The notes beneath the pieces are model-generated. The model was not told the DNA's origin. It did no database searches and saw nothing but the letters and a program-made list of their open reading frames with translations. Positions 1-11,560 of a DNA stretch of 64,000 nt are shown here, in pieces (positions within the stretch are counted from its first letter, which is position 1; every line of letters begins with the position of its first letter). The DNA is from Protula sp. h YS-2021. Lineage: Eukaryota > Annelida > Polychaeta > Sabellida > Serpulidae. The DNA lies in assembly GCA_949752745.1 (NCBI GenBank), contig OX457026.1, positions 46,881,256-46,945,255 on the forward strand. The letters run 5' to 3'. The position numbers were made by a program, and so were the translations under genes.

Positions 1-194
1 GCGGTTCAACATTAAAAAAACCGGTTTTTTGGCAAATATGTTGTGTTTATTTTTATACATTTTACACATCATATTCGTTGAACATCCCAAGGCTGCATAA
101 ACAGCAACATTTTCGACTGCCATAGCATTGTGTTTTAGTTTCAGAAATGCAAAACGTGGATAATTATGAAATGAATGGGTAGTTATTACAAGTG
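1..194. repeat. Probable internal/terminal part of hAT-like element
   Basis: The window opens with a GC palindrome-like stretch (cggttcaac then accggtttttt). It resembles the CCGCGGTT-rich end seen at 1,233-1,313 and 63,765-63,850. It may be the far side of the same hAT-like element. The rest has no coding signal. Confidence 0.35.
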
Positions 195-505
195 CTTTTA
201 GAAACTGGATATACTGAACAACAATACCTAGAGCAGTGTGCATAGCCCACATATTTCCCACAGGCCCCCATCAGTTAAAAACGGCCATCAACAGTCAATC
301 AAGAGCTGAAATTTTCCAGGTCCAGTTGGTGCATTTATCTTGAACAAACCTCACCCATTTACATAAAAGATCTGTGATTGTTACCATAGAAGCTACATAC
401 CAAGATTCATGAAAATCCTTGCAGGAGTTTTTAAGTTATCGTGTTAACAAGCTGTTGATGACAGACCGACACGCGGTCGATCGCATATATTCCCCTTGTA
501 AGGCG
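195..505 (-). repeat. Hairpin/GTCTGTCCGTCC-type repeat, copy 1
   Basis: Read on the minus strand it begins with a cap leading into tatatgcgatcgaccgcg, then tgtcggtctgtcatc. It continues with the unit cttgttaacacgataacttaaaaactcctgcaagg and gaatcttggtatgtagcttc. The same order is seen at 17.7 kb and 22.65 kb. It appears to be inserted in the hAT-like remnant. Confidence 0.6.
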
Positions 506-510
506 GGAAC

Positions 511-899
511 ATGGAACCTTCATTTATAGACAACAAACAAGTTAAGTCGCCAATTTCGAAATATTTTGGTGTTAAAGTCGTTGATGGAAAACAAACAAAA
601 GCTACAGTTGTATGCAAAACGCGTCTAGCAGAAATAAAGATCGGTGGTGACACAAGTAATTTACACCACGCCCATGTTACATTCAGAATGCTCGAGCGCG
701 ACCAGAGAGAAACTGAAAGAAACAAAAGGCAAAGCCGAAAAGAAACCGGTACAGCAAACGTTAGAAAACATGCTACAGAGCAAGCTTCCGCCACTCAAAG
801 TACAGAGAAAAGTGCAACATTCATTTTTTCATTTTTCCATCGTAGTGCCATTGCCTCCCAGTGTTTAGAAGAAAAAGCTGTCACGACTATCCGCAGATA
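511..899 (+). pseudogene. hAT-type transposase N-terminal BED zinc-finger fragment (copy A)
   Basis: The start of this reading frame matches the BED finger of ZBED/hAT transposases. There is a short aromatic lead (ISKYFGVK), then VVCKTRLAEIKIGG and TSNL. The second Cys of the finger reads as Arg, and the His pair is disturbed by a 17-base deletion relative to the copy at 63.1 kb. After about residue 50 the reading is low-complexity and probably not native. No catalytic hAT core follows. It is a decayed transposon piece, nearly identical to 63,136-63,450. Confidence 0.6.
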
Positions 900-1313
900 A
901 CGTCGACATGCTCATTTTCCTTAACAAGAACATAGTTTAGAAAACTGACTAACATGAACTTCTGGACAGATTAATTTTATTCAAGTTCTGTTTTTTTCTA
1001 GAAATGTGATTATAGTGAAACAAGTTCCTTTGTAATTTTCATCGTGGTTTTGTTTGACCTAATTCAACTGATTTATGATTTAAATTTACTTTGATCTCTT
1101 TTTGTTATTAAACAATAAAAATAAATTCCGTATGGTTAATTAAGAATAGTCAACTTAAACAGGTCAACTTAGAGTTATTATTAATTGGCATTAATTAAAC
1201 AGTCAACTTAGAGTTATTATTAATTGGCATAAAACGGCGGTTCAAAACCGCGGTTTTTAAAAAAAAAACACGGTTCGAACCTGTTCAGAAATGCTCGCGG
1301 TTCCCATCCCTAG
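900..1313 (+). mobile_element. 3' part and terminus of hAT-like element (copy A)
   Basis: Non-coding. It contains a direct duplication of a motif ending aacttagagttattattaat at about 1,160-1,190 and 1,198-1,230. It ends in a palindrome-rich segment (gcggttcaaaaccgcgg, then ggttcgaacc) and a terminus reading, on the minus strand, ctagggatgggaaccgcg, a hAT-like end. It abuts SET exon sequence at about 1,314. The same junction occurs at 63,856. Confidence 0.55.
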
Positions 1314-1317
1314 TAAT

Positions 1318-1469
1318 AAATTCAAATTATAGAATCCAGACTTTCCGTCCATTGTGTATTGGCGTTCTCTGTCGCGATATTGGCGACTATTGAGGTATTC
1401 GCCACGGTATTGCAAAGGAAAATCCCCATTAAGGAATTTCTTCGTTGCAAAAACACCTTTTCCTGACAT
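1318..1469 (-). pseudogene. SET-domain N-terminal exon, copy A (interrupted)
   Basis: The minus strand encodes the start of a KMT5/SETD8-like SET domain: GKGVFATKKF, then GDF.LQYRGEYL, a typical SET N-terminal motif. It agrees almost base for base with 45,896-46,050 and with 63,860-64,000. The frame shifts by one base just after SG (F-Y-N instead of S-Y-I-F-E-F), and the exon is cut at its 3' side by the hAT-like element. A tttatgtcag splice acceptor precedes GKG, so the apparent ATG may be intronic. Confidence 0.7.
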
Positions 1470-1950
1470 AAATACATCGCAATTTATAATGTCTTACATT
1501 TTGTTAATGATGTAAGACTACTAATGGGCAAATCAATAGCTGTATTTATAATGTGTTTATAGGTTATCTGTCTGTCATACACTGTAAATGTACCAACAGT
1601 GCAATGACCACATAGGGTTAGGTTATGTATATTCTATAATATGTTGTGTAGTGTTAAAATGCCCAGTAGCAATTACATGTATGGTTTGTCTAATAATAAT
1701 GATTGGTTTAATACGTAGTATATTTGGACATTGTAAACTCTAGGCTAATGCATTATGTGAAGCGCTTTGGAATAAAGCGCTATATAAAAACCAGCTATTA
1801 TTATTATTATTATTATTATTATTTTGTTATCGTACAAAGCAACACGTTTACTGTAACTAGTTTCTCAATTTACTCTCATTGACAATTCCCATGCCCTTTA
1901 AAAACGTTTACTTTACTTAACAAAATCCAACTTTTCTTTCTATTTTCGGG
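1470..1950 (-). repeat. 5' flank of SET exon copy A, with a SINE-like insertion
   Basis: 1,822-1,947 and 1,470-1,496 match, inverted, the flank of the SET exon at 45,745-45,895 (shared gggaattgtcaatgagagta and acgtgttgctttgtacgata). Between them, 1,497-1,821, lies about 325 bases absent from the 45.8 kb copy. The insertion ends in gcgctttggaataaagcgct, tatataaaa and (ATT)n, a tail typical of CR1/L2-mobilised SINEs. Confidence 0.6.
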
Positions 1951-2221
1951 AGTTTGGAAGTCTGTATTTTATTCTTAGTATTTGATAGATTAACTCTGAC
2001 GTGTGACGTTCGTGGTCCGTGTAACTTAGGGTTTAATTTGCAATGCTAATTGTAAAATATTGTTCGTTCTTAATGAGAAATAAATAAATTAGATAACGGT
2101 TATCTTCTTCGTTTATGCCGTAAGGCGACTAGTTGGATTCGTAGCCCACATTTACTGCACTCTCACAATTTCCAATAACCTTCGGTTGGCGATAAAGTAA
2201 TGATCAACCGCAATGTTACAA

Positions 2222-2745
2222 CCTTATGTAATTAACGGATACTTAAGAGGCGAAAAAAGTACAGATATAGCCCAACATTTTTCCTATGTATTTTAGATCA
2301 TACTGTTATAAAATATTTTAGGGTTCGAATCGAGGATTTGTCACAATGAAGGTTTATAAACAGAGTACCGATTCACACCTTGCTCGTTCAAGTGGAGCTG
2401 AACAATGATAGCTCTCAGATTCATTGACGCTGTAACAGGTGAGCTCTTATAAAGTGATTAACATTATCCAATAAAACTGCGATCCGGACAATCCGGGTAC
2501 TTAGTTAGGCAGCCATATTGAATCTTATGGATACGATGTAGGAAAAACCGGATATGTTATGTAATTAACGAATACTTAAGAGGCGAAAAAGGTACAGATA
2601 TAGCTCAACATTTTCCCTCTGTTATAAAATATTTTAGGGTTCGAATCGAGGATTTGTCACAATGAAGGTTTATAAATAGAGTACCGATTCACACCTTGCT
2701 CGTTCAAGTGGAGCTGAACAACGATAGATCACAGATTCATAGACG
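2222..2745 (+). repeat. Tandem duplication, period about 330 bp
   Basis: 2,222-2,430 and 2,556-2,745 share long identical blocks (ttaagaggcgaaaaa, tagggttcgaatcgaggatt, ccttgctcgttcaagtggag). The differences are small indels and substitutions. The content has no recognised coding function. Confidence 0.75.
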
Positions 2746-2965
2746 CCACCAAGAAGAATCTTGACCCCAAAGCCTTATCTGTTATTTACAGAAAGTGGAA
2801 AGAGACATGTGTGCGACGACGCCAGAGCAAGTTGCAAGGACATGGACGTTGAGCTACTCTACAGATGGAACTGAAAAACAACTGAGACATACCGACGCCA
2901 TCACAAAGCCGCCCTTCAAGCTCAGCGGCTACACCCAACCCTGCAGCGGTATTAAAAACTGTACT

Positions 2966-3268
2966 CACCTTAAGGAGCTGTGTGCTGCCGCGCTGCTACG
3001 GCTGTCACTGCCTACTTCAGGGAAACGCTGTACCAGCCAGCACACCCACTCACATCTCTATCTGAAATGTGACGTGAAACGTATGATATATAATATCCTA
3101 AAAACATTTATTCAACACTATCTTGAATCTTCATTAGCTCTGTGTTTTTATCCTTATTCCGTAAAATATATATACCACTCTTGCTTGTGTAAATACGGAC
3201 ATAAATGATGACCAACTTTAAAGATTTAGTCACCCGGCACAAAAGTTAGTCGCCCGGCGCAATTTTTG
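2966..3268 (+). mobile_element. MITE-2 partial copy
   Basis: About 300 bases nearly identical to 4,208-4,512 (shared tgctgccgcgctgctacggc through cacccggcacaaaagttagt). The 3' third and the terminal inverted repeat are missing here. Confidence 0.8.
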
Positions 3269-3405
3269 CAACATTTGTCTTCGACATTGCGACCGATACC
3301 AACGTCTGTTTCGGCAACCTCTCTATAATCAGTAACATAAGGATGGTGGTATATTTAGGTGGTAGAAATATGGTATATATATAGTGGAAAAGCCAATTTG
3401 GACTT
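3269..3405. other. Unassigned spacer
   Basis: No gene or repeat recognised between the truncated MITE-2 and MITE-1. Confidence 0.4.
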
Positions 3406-3771
3406 CAGGGTTCGAAATTAACGGTGGCGAGGTGGCGATTTTCGACCCAGTTTTGACATTTTGCCACCAGAAAAAAATCATGGTGGTGAAATTTTGCCGC
3501 CAGAAAACCTGAGGAAAACATAGTTCACAAATTTAAACAATTTTCTTTTCATAAATAACATTATTAACTGGTAAACAGGCGATCTTCAAGTTGTTAGAAT
3601 AACACTGTACCAGTTTATTGATAATAAACAATGGAGCGCTTATTTGACTTGTTGTTTTCATGTTGTTGCCAGTTGGCCACTTTCTCCATGAGTCACCTCA
3701 ATTTCGCCACCAGAACAAAACGTTGGCGGCAACTATCGCCACCATGTCAAAAGACCGAAGTTCGAACCCTG
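3406..3771. mobile_element. MITE-1 with CAGGGTTCGAA terminal inverted repeats
   Basis: It begins CAGGGTTCGAA and ends TTCGAACCCTG, and is flanked on both sides by GACTT, which looks like a target duplication. The interior contains inverted gccacc/ggtggc motifs and no transposase. A CAGGG start is hAT-like, but the duplication seen is shorter than the 8 bp usual for hAT. Confidence 0.75.
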
Positions 3772-4199
3772 GACTTCTGATCCAAATAACCAGCTACACG
3801 TGGAAGATTTTCAATGGTTTGTGCAGGGTAAAAACAAAGATTTTTGGTAACAGTGCTAGTGACGTGTGGGTAAAAACAAACATTCGAAAAAAACAGAGTG
3901 CAATTTAGCTCATTGGTGTTTCCAGCTTTACCTGATTGCCAAAAAGCGGCGAAATGGGTGTGTCAAAATCCTGCATTTTCATCGACAAACTTCGAGAAAA
4001 TATACAAAAATCCCCAAATTTAAGGAGACCGCCGCCTTGAGTCGCACGAATTGCTGGAACAAATCGGGACCTCCGATTTTGTTATATTTTATACGTTATT
4101 TTTGAATATTAAACGCAAAATCAATTGAAATATCTTTTCCTTAAATATAAATTTACGATTGTACCATAAATTGTGGGAAAATGTTAACGTTGGCAATTG
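3772..4199. other. No gene recognised
   Basis: Short open frames exist, but none shows a domain or splice context I can support. Confidence 0.4.
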
Positions 4200-4639
4200 C
4201 AGGGTTGAGCTGCGTGCTGCCGCGCTGCTACGGCTGTCACTGCCTACTTCAGGGAAACGCTGCACCAACCAGCACACCCACTCACATCTCTATCTGAAAT
4301 GTGACGTGAAACGTATGATATATAATATCCTAAAAACATTTATTCAACACTATCTTGAATCTTCATTAGCTCTGTGTTTTTATCCTTATTCCATAAAGTA
4401 TATATACCACTCTTGCTTGTGTAAATACTGACATAAATGATGACCAACTTTAAAGATTTACTCACCCGGCACAAAAGTTAGTCGCCCGACGCAATTTTTG
4501 CAACATTTGTCAAGCCCGTCTCACATGAAAAAAAACAACAACAAAGTGAAAATTTATTTATCTGAAAATACTCAGAAATAAAGTTGGTCGCCCGAGCCAA
4601 AAGTTGGTCGCCAGGGGCGACCGCGAAATCTCAACCCTG
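4200..4639. mobile_element. MITE-2 full copy with CAGGGTTGAG inverted ends
   Basis: It begins CAGGGTTGAG and ends CTCAACCCTG, with CAATTG directly repeated on both sides (4,194-4,199 and 4,640-4,645). The 3' part carries three variants of agttggtcgccc. Non-autonomous, 440 bp. Confidence 0.85.
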
Positions 4640-4948
4640 CAATTGGGTGTAGGTGCTGTGTCGTACAAAGTCACAGAGAGACATACGATGTTATAGAAGT
4701 CAGAGCTGACTCGGAGTATCATGCCGTCACTGATCATAATCCCAAAGCTCATACACAGTCTTAATTCCCTTATCCCAAAAGTAATTGACAATTGCGGCTC
4801 GAGATAAAACATAAGCACTGATATCGAAACATAAACAAATGAAAAAAGTTATCGAAAAGAGCTAAGCAATTAAACTTATGAAATATTAGACCTTTAAAAA
4901 AATCAATGGCAAAATGGTACGGGGGTGGCGGCAAAATAGCTAGTGGCA
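4640..4948. other. No gene recognised
   Basis: AT-rich sequence. I see no domain, splice-framed exon or repeat boundary. Confidence 0.4.
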
Positions 4949-5350
4949 AATAAGCCATTTCGCACTTTCGGATCTTCCTCATGGATGTGTTGTTTCGACT
5001 GCAAGTGGTAAAGTGACCGGTTGCCCTTTGATGCAAGAGAAATTTGATAATTAGGCGAAATCTCTCTTATTTTTAACCGGGTCTTGGTTATATTTAACCG
5101 AATCCGCTTGGTCTCCCTAAATGGGTCTTTATAGCATATTAGAACAAGAATGCTTAAGCCAGCTATCTTTTTTGAAGAAAAACATACCTGTTTTCTGTGA
5201 TTTTTCAATAACATTCATATTGCTGCTAGAACAAACCGTATGGCGCGAATTCTGTGACCTAGATTTTAATGCATGTGACCCAGAATTGAGGGCAGTTGCC
5301 AATCGAAACAGACAGAAATTTGAACTTCAATTTTTTTCCGCATCATATCT
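4949..5350. mobile_element. Divergent relative of the ATAAGCCAATTCGCACTTT MITE
   Basis: The left end aataagccatttcgcacttt, followed by tgttgtttcgactg, matches the MITE-M terminus. The interior and right end (ctgtttcgactgtttgcg) differ from the standard copies, so this is a chimeric or diverged member. Confidence 0.45.
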
Positions 5351-5530
5351 GTTTCGACTGTTTGCGACTTACACGAGCAGAATAAAGTTTTAATGTATTG
5401 CTGCAGGTAACAGGACTTTTCCCCCAGTCAATTCCCATAGACAATTACTCCCTGAGCAATTTTCTCGTAGGGCGATTCCCCGAGGCCTACCCCCCTAATT
5501 TATTTTTCTTATTTTTTCTTTTCTTTGTAT

Positions 5531-5535
<5 letters not shown>

Positions 5536-5593
<58 letters not shown>
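5536..5593. repeat. (CT)n microsatellite
   Basis: An uninterrupted CT run of about 55 bases. The Ser-Leu frames across it are not genes. Confidence 0.95.
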
Positions 5594-5596
<3 letters not shown>

Positions 5597-5599
5597 TTT

Positions 5600-6169
5600 T
5601 TAAACAAATTATTGCTCTTTTATCTTCTAATTGGAGGTCGTGTAATTGTCCTTTCCACATTGTCGCAATTGCAATTAATATGCCTTATCCAGACCAATGA
5701 ACTTTGAGTTAGCCAAATCAGGGACAACAAAAACGAAATAAAGCTGGAAATTCCGGAGTCGTTGGTTTTTACGTGCACATTGGTTGGATCTGCAGTAATG
5801 CTCGCGGTGCACCTGGTCGTATTATGGGTGGCCACTTGCCCGAGCCACTACTTCGCCAGACGCCGACTCTGCGCAGTGCATTCGTCAAATAGTCCGCGAC
5901 TTCGAAAACCGACGGAGTATTGACTTTTTGCGTGGAGTTGCCCACAACATCAGGTTTTAAGTGGCAGAGAAGACTTTAGTTCCAGACAGAAGAAATTTGC
6001 ATTGTTGATTTTAAGGTATTTTACAAATAAAAAAATGACAGATACCTGGTTGTTTTATTTTTGTTTTGGCATTCAAACTAAAATGTAAATCAAAAGACCC
6101 ATTGCTATTTACATGATTTTAGTCAACATAACTCTTTAGGCTACTTTCATTATCATAGTTTTAATGTCA
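5600..6169. other. No gene recognised
   Basis: No domain or repeat boundary could be supported here. Confidence 0.4.
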
Positions 6170-6425
6170 TAATTTTTCATAGGGAGACCATTGTATTTAA
6201 AAACCCACATACGGAGACCAAGTTGATATAGCACAATATTTTTTTCTTAAATGAAATGCAATAGTATGGTACTGCAGTTTAAAATAAATGTATAAAAAAT
6301 AAAAGAAAAATCTCGGGGATTTTAGGTATGCTTGTATTTCACTCTTTGGATGAACTGCGGCGGCGTCGCAGGTCAACATTCAATATGCAATACACAAGTG
6401 TACCTAAAATCCGAGAATTTCATTT
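6170..6425. repeat. Repeat R3, partial copy
   Basis: It shares acggagacca, tctcggggattttaggtatg and a cggcggcgtcgc block with 7,205-7,750 and 27,951-28,505. Confidence 0.7.
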
Positions 6426-6450
6426 TTAGCACTTTGTTATTCCATAATTA

Positions 6451-6660
6451 AGGGAGACATATATAGCATTTGGTGTGTCCGTCCGTCCGTCTATCCGCAG
6501 TGAGTTCTTATGAAATTAATGAGTAGATTTTTCTCAAAACATACATACATATTGCGCTACATGTACAGATGTACATGTACAGATAATGTTATTTTTTTTC
6601 GTTCCTTCAAAAAATCTATTTTTGGCAAATTTGTTTGTTTGTTTGTTTGTTTTTTATTAC
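6451..6660 (+). repeat. Hairpin/GTCTGTCCGTCC-type repeat, copy 2
   Basis: Starts agggagacatatatagcatt, tggtgtgtccgtccgtccgt, then one degenerate unit, as at 26,553. It ends in a (TTTG)n run. Confidence 0.7.
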
Positions 6661-6714
6661 TATGTTGCATTTAAACACAATTCAGTGAATTGTCAAATTT
6701 TGGAGGCCAAAAAC

Positions 6715-6823
6715 CAGTGACTTTATAAAGTTACTGAAAATTCCAGGGACTTTACAAAGTCACTGAGTAAACCAGTGACTTTACAAAGTCATTGAAATTT
6801 TCAGTGATTTTATAAACTAACTG
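6715..6823. repeat. Four 22-bp imperfect palindromes at exact 29-bp period
   Basis: Palindromes start at 6,715, 6,744, 6,773 and 6,802 (type cagtgacttTATAaagttactg). They are separated by 7-bp AT-rich spacers that differ from one another. The symmetry suggests paired protein-binding sites or a satellite seed. No function can be read directly. Confidence 0.8.
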
Positions 6824-7204
6824 ATTTGACAAATAACATATATAAGTATCAGTGTACTATTTTGTTTGACCAAGCTTCTGGTGTCCAAAGGTAAAACTAG
6901 TAAAGGTAAGGCTAGTAACTGCAATATTGTCAAAATTATGTTTATATTTTCAAAGTCGTTACTAGCTAATGTACAAAATAATTTACTATACCCCATTGCA
7001 AATAAGCCTTCATATACCGTCGTTTTATAATTGTAAAACCAAGTAGCTGCAACTCATTTATAACCTTACCTTATGCATTGATATTAATTTACTCAAAACA
7101 GTAAAATGTTGGTTACTAGGTTTTATCTATAGACACCAGGCTTGTCATGCATTGTAAAAATGTGTTCGATCGTTCTTTTGCATATCATGGCTTATGCTTC
7201 CTGT

Positions 7205-7750
<546 letters not shown>

Positions 7751-7891
7751 TCATACATATGTATCGAGCAAGTTACGAGATAATTATATATCTCAGAATA
7801 TCGTTTTGTAGTGTAATGCCCCGCTGTGTCGGGACCAAGAGTTTGCTACATACCAGATAAATGTAAAAATGTTTATGATTTCATGTAATAC

Positions 7892-8048
7892 CAGGGTTCG
7901 CGTTGTCCACTTTGTCCCTTGTTGTTCTTTGTCCTTTTTTTTTAACGAAATGACTAACTTTTTCGGAACCCACGGAGTTTTTCTGGAACCAACTGAGTCA
8001 CACTTTCCTTTTTTGACTCACTTTCCTGAGAACCCAGCGCAAACCCTG
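7892..8048. mobile_element. MITE-3, short element with CAGGGTT ends
   Basis: It starts CAGGGTTCGCG and ends CGCAAACCCTG, imperfect inverted ends on a 157-bp non-coding element. No clear target duplication. Confidence 0.55.
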
Positions 8049-8192
8049 AATAATCTATGTATCTCCAGAGAAATCTGAAATCCATAAAAAAACTTGTGCT
8101 GAAACGGTACAAGGCCCAAACCGTAGAATGGGACGGAGGGTGGAATAAGACATTTGACGCAGATAGGCTGAAACCTGCTTTACTCATTAGGC

Positions 8193-8330
8193 CACAACCC
8201 TTCGGATTGGGGCCTATAGGTTTGGGGTGTCCGTCCGTCTGTCCGTCATCGCTTTATACCCCTATGAATTTGGGGGCGGTTGGGGCCTGCGTGTGTTTCA
8301 CAAATACTTACTTGTTTTACTATTGGTTTT
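8193..8330 (+). repeat. Hairpin/GTCTGTCCGTCC-type repeat, copy 3
   Basis: It opens with a ggcc-acaacccttcgga-ttggggcc hairpin, then ggtttggggtgtccgtccgt and gcggttggggcctgcgtgtg. Sister copies lie at 12,326 and 28,817. Confidence 0.8.
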
Positions 8331-9486
8331 CCTTAGATCCATATACTTGGGGAAAGTGTATCTCCTAATATTGTAACATAAAATTGAAAGTATCATTTGT
8401 TGTTCAAGAGAAAAGTTAATAAAACCAGCCAGATTGATCAGCTGTTTATTTGTTGACGTCGCCATCTTGGTCCTGGGACATCGGTTGTAATGCTGTTTGT
8501 GATTGGTTCATGTTCAGGCCGACATTTTATGTCCCAAATTTGTCTGTTGTTTACCTTAGAAACACAATTTATACTTTTGTGTATTTTAATGTCCGTATAC
8601 TGGGAAGTTACTGTGTTTTGTATTAGCAATGTTTGGTTGGACCTCTTCTGTCGATGGTACGTATTTGTTCACGTGTAAGTTGAGGGATATTTCCCTAAAA
8701 TCATTAAAAACCCATAATTGTGTCCCAATTACTGTCTCGTCCTTGTAGATAAACATTTAAACATCAATATATTTCGTTTTTTTTGCCCGAAACGCCTGGA
8801 AATATCCTGTGTTGCTAACCCGAGCTTTGTCATCGACTGAAAGTGTGACAGTTTCTACTCCATATCGTTTTATGCTCTTAGGTACAAAGCCAGATTTGCC
8901 GTGATTTAAAAAAGTTGAAGCCATGTGCCAATTGCATAGATCCACATTCGGATGCAGAATGCTCCTTTATCAACTTTAGAAGGTAAAAGGAAATGCATTT
9001 CGGCTGTTTTTATTCATGGAAATACTGATCCCCTGGCCCGGTTTAGATGCCGTAGAGGCTGGTGACTGACTAGTGCTACTACTTGTTCTGAAGTAGTTTT
9101 GAATAAACCAATTCGTACTTTCATACTTTCAAGGATGGTCAATTTAAAATCCACGAGGTGGAGTGAATACATGAGAGGAAGAAAAGAAGTGAATTTGATC
9201 TAGATAGGCCAAAAGCCAACTTCAGTTGCTGCATGCAAACTTACGTTCACGGTTTACTATCAGCAACTTGTTTTTCATAATATTCCACTAGCTAGCTAGG
9301 TTAAAACTACAGAGCACATGTATTTGCTGTTGTTGATGTTGATTGAGGTCCCTACATGTCACAGATATGACGTTGTTGCCCGCACAAATGAAGGAGCAAT
9401 AGTACTTGTACTAATTAAAAGTTTGTCACTCACTTCATTTTATATATTAAAAATAATTGAACGTTTATTGGACATATTTTGTGCAG
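8331..9486 (+). other. Upstream region of KDM3-like gene, duplicated at 31.3 kb
   Basis: 8,757-9,486 is collinear with 31,379-32,097 (for example atatatttcgtt, ggtacaaagccag, gaggaagaaaagaagtgaat). The first part of the duplication (8,076-8,100) matches 31,330-31,360. Possible 5' exons may lie here, but I could not frame them. Short antisense frames do not agree between the two copies, so they are probably not genes. Confidence 0.5.
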
Positions 9487-9660
9487 GATAGCTTCAGTCG
9501 GACCTGGCATATACATGGCCGGAGGTTTTACCAGAATAAAAAACCAGACTCCGCAGCATACAGGTTCTGAGAAAGCTTCAACAGATGTTGTCATGTCCTC
9601 AGGAGAAGCTTCAGATGTACTTTCCCATTTGCTTGTGCCAGTATCGAATCTTGTGAACAG
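9487..9660 (+). CDS. KDM3-like gene, N-terminal exon
   Basis: It lies between acceptor ttttgtgcag and donor gtatgg. 58 codons read through without a stop and include SGEASDVLSHLLVPVSNLVN. It ends in phase 2, which fits the next exon (…NR|DRFFLK). A decayed duplicate sits at 32,098-32,268. I recognise no domain here. Confidence 0.6.
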
Positions 9661-10129
9661 GTATGGAATAGTATATCTTTGCCAAGATTAATGTGGCTTG
9701 TCATGTAATATTTTATTTTCGAAGCATATAGAGATGTTTGGTATTGTACTTTCATTTGTTTTAGAATTACTTTAAAAGCGGTATGATAATGAAGTACATG
9801 GATTGATATATAAGAGATTTAAATGAGCATATTCAGGGCTTTACGTTTACTTTTTTCGGCACCTTCCCGATGGGACAAGTAGATTTTAAATCTACCTACC
9901 CGAACAGTACCCTTACCTGCCCCACCTTTTGTCTCTTCTGTTGGTCACCCTTCTCCCCGCCCTTTCCCCCACTCCCCCCATCCGCGACACTCTTAAACAT
10001 TCCACTTATATAGCATGCATCAATGTATAGACGTTGTGTATCAAATATAGCAGTTCCTGAGTAAATGTCAAAACGCAGATGCCCTAAAAAAGTCTTACAT
10101 CTTAAGCATGTTCTTCGGCCAGGCGGCAG
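9661..10129. other. Intron of KDM3-like gene
   Basis: No coding signal on either strand. 9,690-9,835 is collinear with 32,395-32,540, supporting a shared ancestral intron. Confidence 0.5.
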
Positions 10130-10960
10130 CTGGTAAAGGTTTTGTTTTTTTTCTTGCGCTGGCCTCCCATGCACAGCGCTATAGTGTTGTGTGTGCTTGA
10201 TAACCTTCAAACGGCGGTCCTTCATTTGATATCAGAAATAAATCCGACAGCAGTTCAGTTTCTAAGCTGGCGCATCAGTCGCTTTTAACAAGTTTCACTG
10301 CAGAGAAATCTCGCTCACGTATTGCGGTTGATATGGGTTGATACATTCTGAATGTTTTTTTAATGTTCTGCAATTCGTTCGCGTGTTGTTGAAAAATGAT
10401 AGCATGAAAGTCGGCGCATTTAAATTCCGGGACTTACTTAGCCCGACTGCCTACACTTTGAACGTAGTATACCGATGAAAACGATCCTCTTTGTCAAACT
10501 TTCTAAGCAGTGGTTCAAAATGATTTGTCAAATTGAGAGCAATTCTAAATTTGCTGTGCCGTGTTGGGTCAGGTTTTCTCTATCATCAGGTTTTTGTCTA
10601 TCATCAAGCCACTCAAGTGGGTCAAAAATACAGCATGACAACCTGTGTTCGTTTGAGACAAAGTGACTCTTAATATTTGAATGTCTAAAAGATTCAGTTC
10701 CAAGAACAAAGCTAGATTTTACTGTGGCTCCAGGTCCATGTTTGATACATGTATCACGATAAAGTTTTCCATCTTTCTCAAACAGTCCAGGAAAATCAAC
10801 TTTCCATCGTGAAAGTGTCGTGACCGCTTGACATCGTGTTTAACGTATTTGCTAGCTTTGGTATCCGATGTTTCTTCTTCAGCACCTTGTTGGGAATATG
10901 TTTTCTCCTTTCAGTCTTTGAAATAACTTTAAATCCTTATTTGTCTAAAGACATTTTTAA
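10130..10960 (-). pseudogene. hAT-type transposase remnant with internal deletion
   Basis: On the minus strand, 10,660-10,830 encodes a TTF/BED-like zinc-finger lead (WKVDFPGLFEKDGKLYRDTC, then F-R-H…K-S-H-F-V-S-N-E-H). 10,140-10,340 encodes the hAT C-terminal dimerisation motif (SERDFSAVKLVKS, then LISNEGPPFEGYQ). The catalytic middle is largely missing or shifted, and stops interrupt it. It resembles the ZNF862/KIAA1586-like hAT family. It sits in a KDM3-like intron, absent from the 32 kb duplicate, so it arrived after the duplication or was lost there. Confidence 0.6.
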
Positions 10961-11335
10961 GTTCTTAACTTTGATAATTTTTCATATTATGCTGCAATTA
11001 TTGTATCACAAGTGACGCGACGCTATATCTGGTGCATGTCTAGGCACAGTCCATCATCAACATAGAAACTGGCAACATGCGAGTGGCTAGTATGTAGGTC
11101 AGGTGCAGCTAGCGGACACTAATCAATTACTACAGTCGCGTTCTTGACAAGTATGTTGTTAAGGTATTATGTCACGCAACGCCCCCCTTCCCGCCAACGG
11201 ATCTATCTGCCAGGTGGAGCAGCTAACCTGGCGAGTCTGCCTGCGCCACCAGGCCTTTCACCTGCCCTGACAAGTGGGGCAGTCGTTAATATAAAGCCCT
11301 GATATTAAGGCATCTTTTCCATTTCTTAACTTCAG
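10961..11335. other. Intron sequence, nothing recognised
   Basis: No domain, RNA gene or clear repeat. The KDM3-like zinc-finger exon begins at its right end. Confidence 0.4.
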
Positions 11336-11510
11336 GGATCGCTTCTTCCTTAAGCGCATGAAAACAAATGGTGATGGCGTCATTGCCAGACTGGAAACGC
11401 CAGGAAAGACAGATGTGTGCGACAAGTGCGACCTGGGGATCTTCAATGCACACTGTGTACACAATGTGGAAGAAGCCTGTGCATAAGTTGCAGCTTTGAG
11501 GACACCTGCA
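11336..11510 (+). pseudogene. KDM3-like zinc-finger exon, frameshifted
   Basis: Starts after acceptor ttaacttcag in the right phase. It encodes DRFFLKRMKTNGDGVIARLE, then DVCDKCDLGIFNAH, the KDM3-type zinc finger. Compared with the duplicate at 32,547-32,717, four bases are lost right after FNAH (about 11,449). The second half (LCTQCGRSLCISC) is therefore in another frame. The donor position reads GA where the duplicate has GT. Both changes would stop a normal product. Confidence 0.75.
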
Positions 11511-11560
11511 AGTCTGCGACCGGTCATCGTACCGAACATGTCGTTGAACCTGCAGTGGTA

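Noticed and set aside
444..794. 116-codon minus-strand frame
   Set aside because: It lies opposite the BED-finger remnant, has no domain, and crosses the junction with a repeat.
5398..5707. Ser-Leu repeat open frames
   Set aside because: They run through a (CT)n microsatellite and lack any domain.
6715..6823. CRISPR array
   Set aside because: Repeats and spacers look CRISPR-like in layout, but the repeats are diverged, spacers are only 7 bp, and the DNA is from an animal genome.
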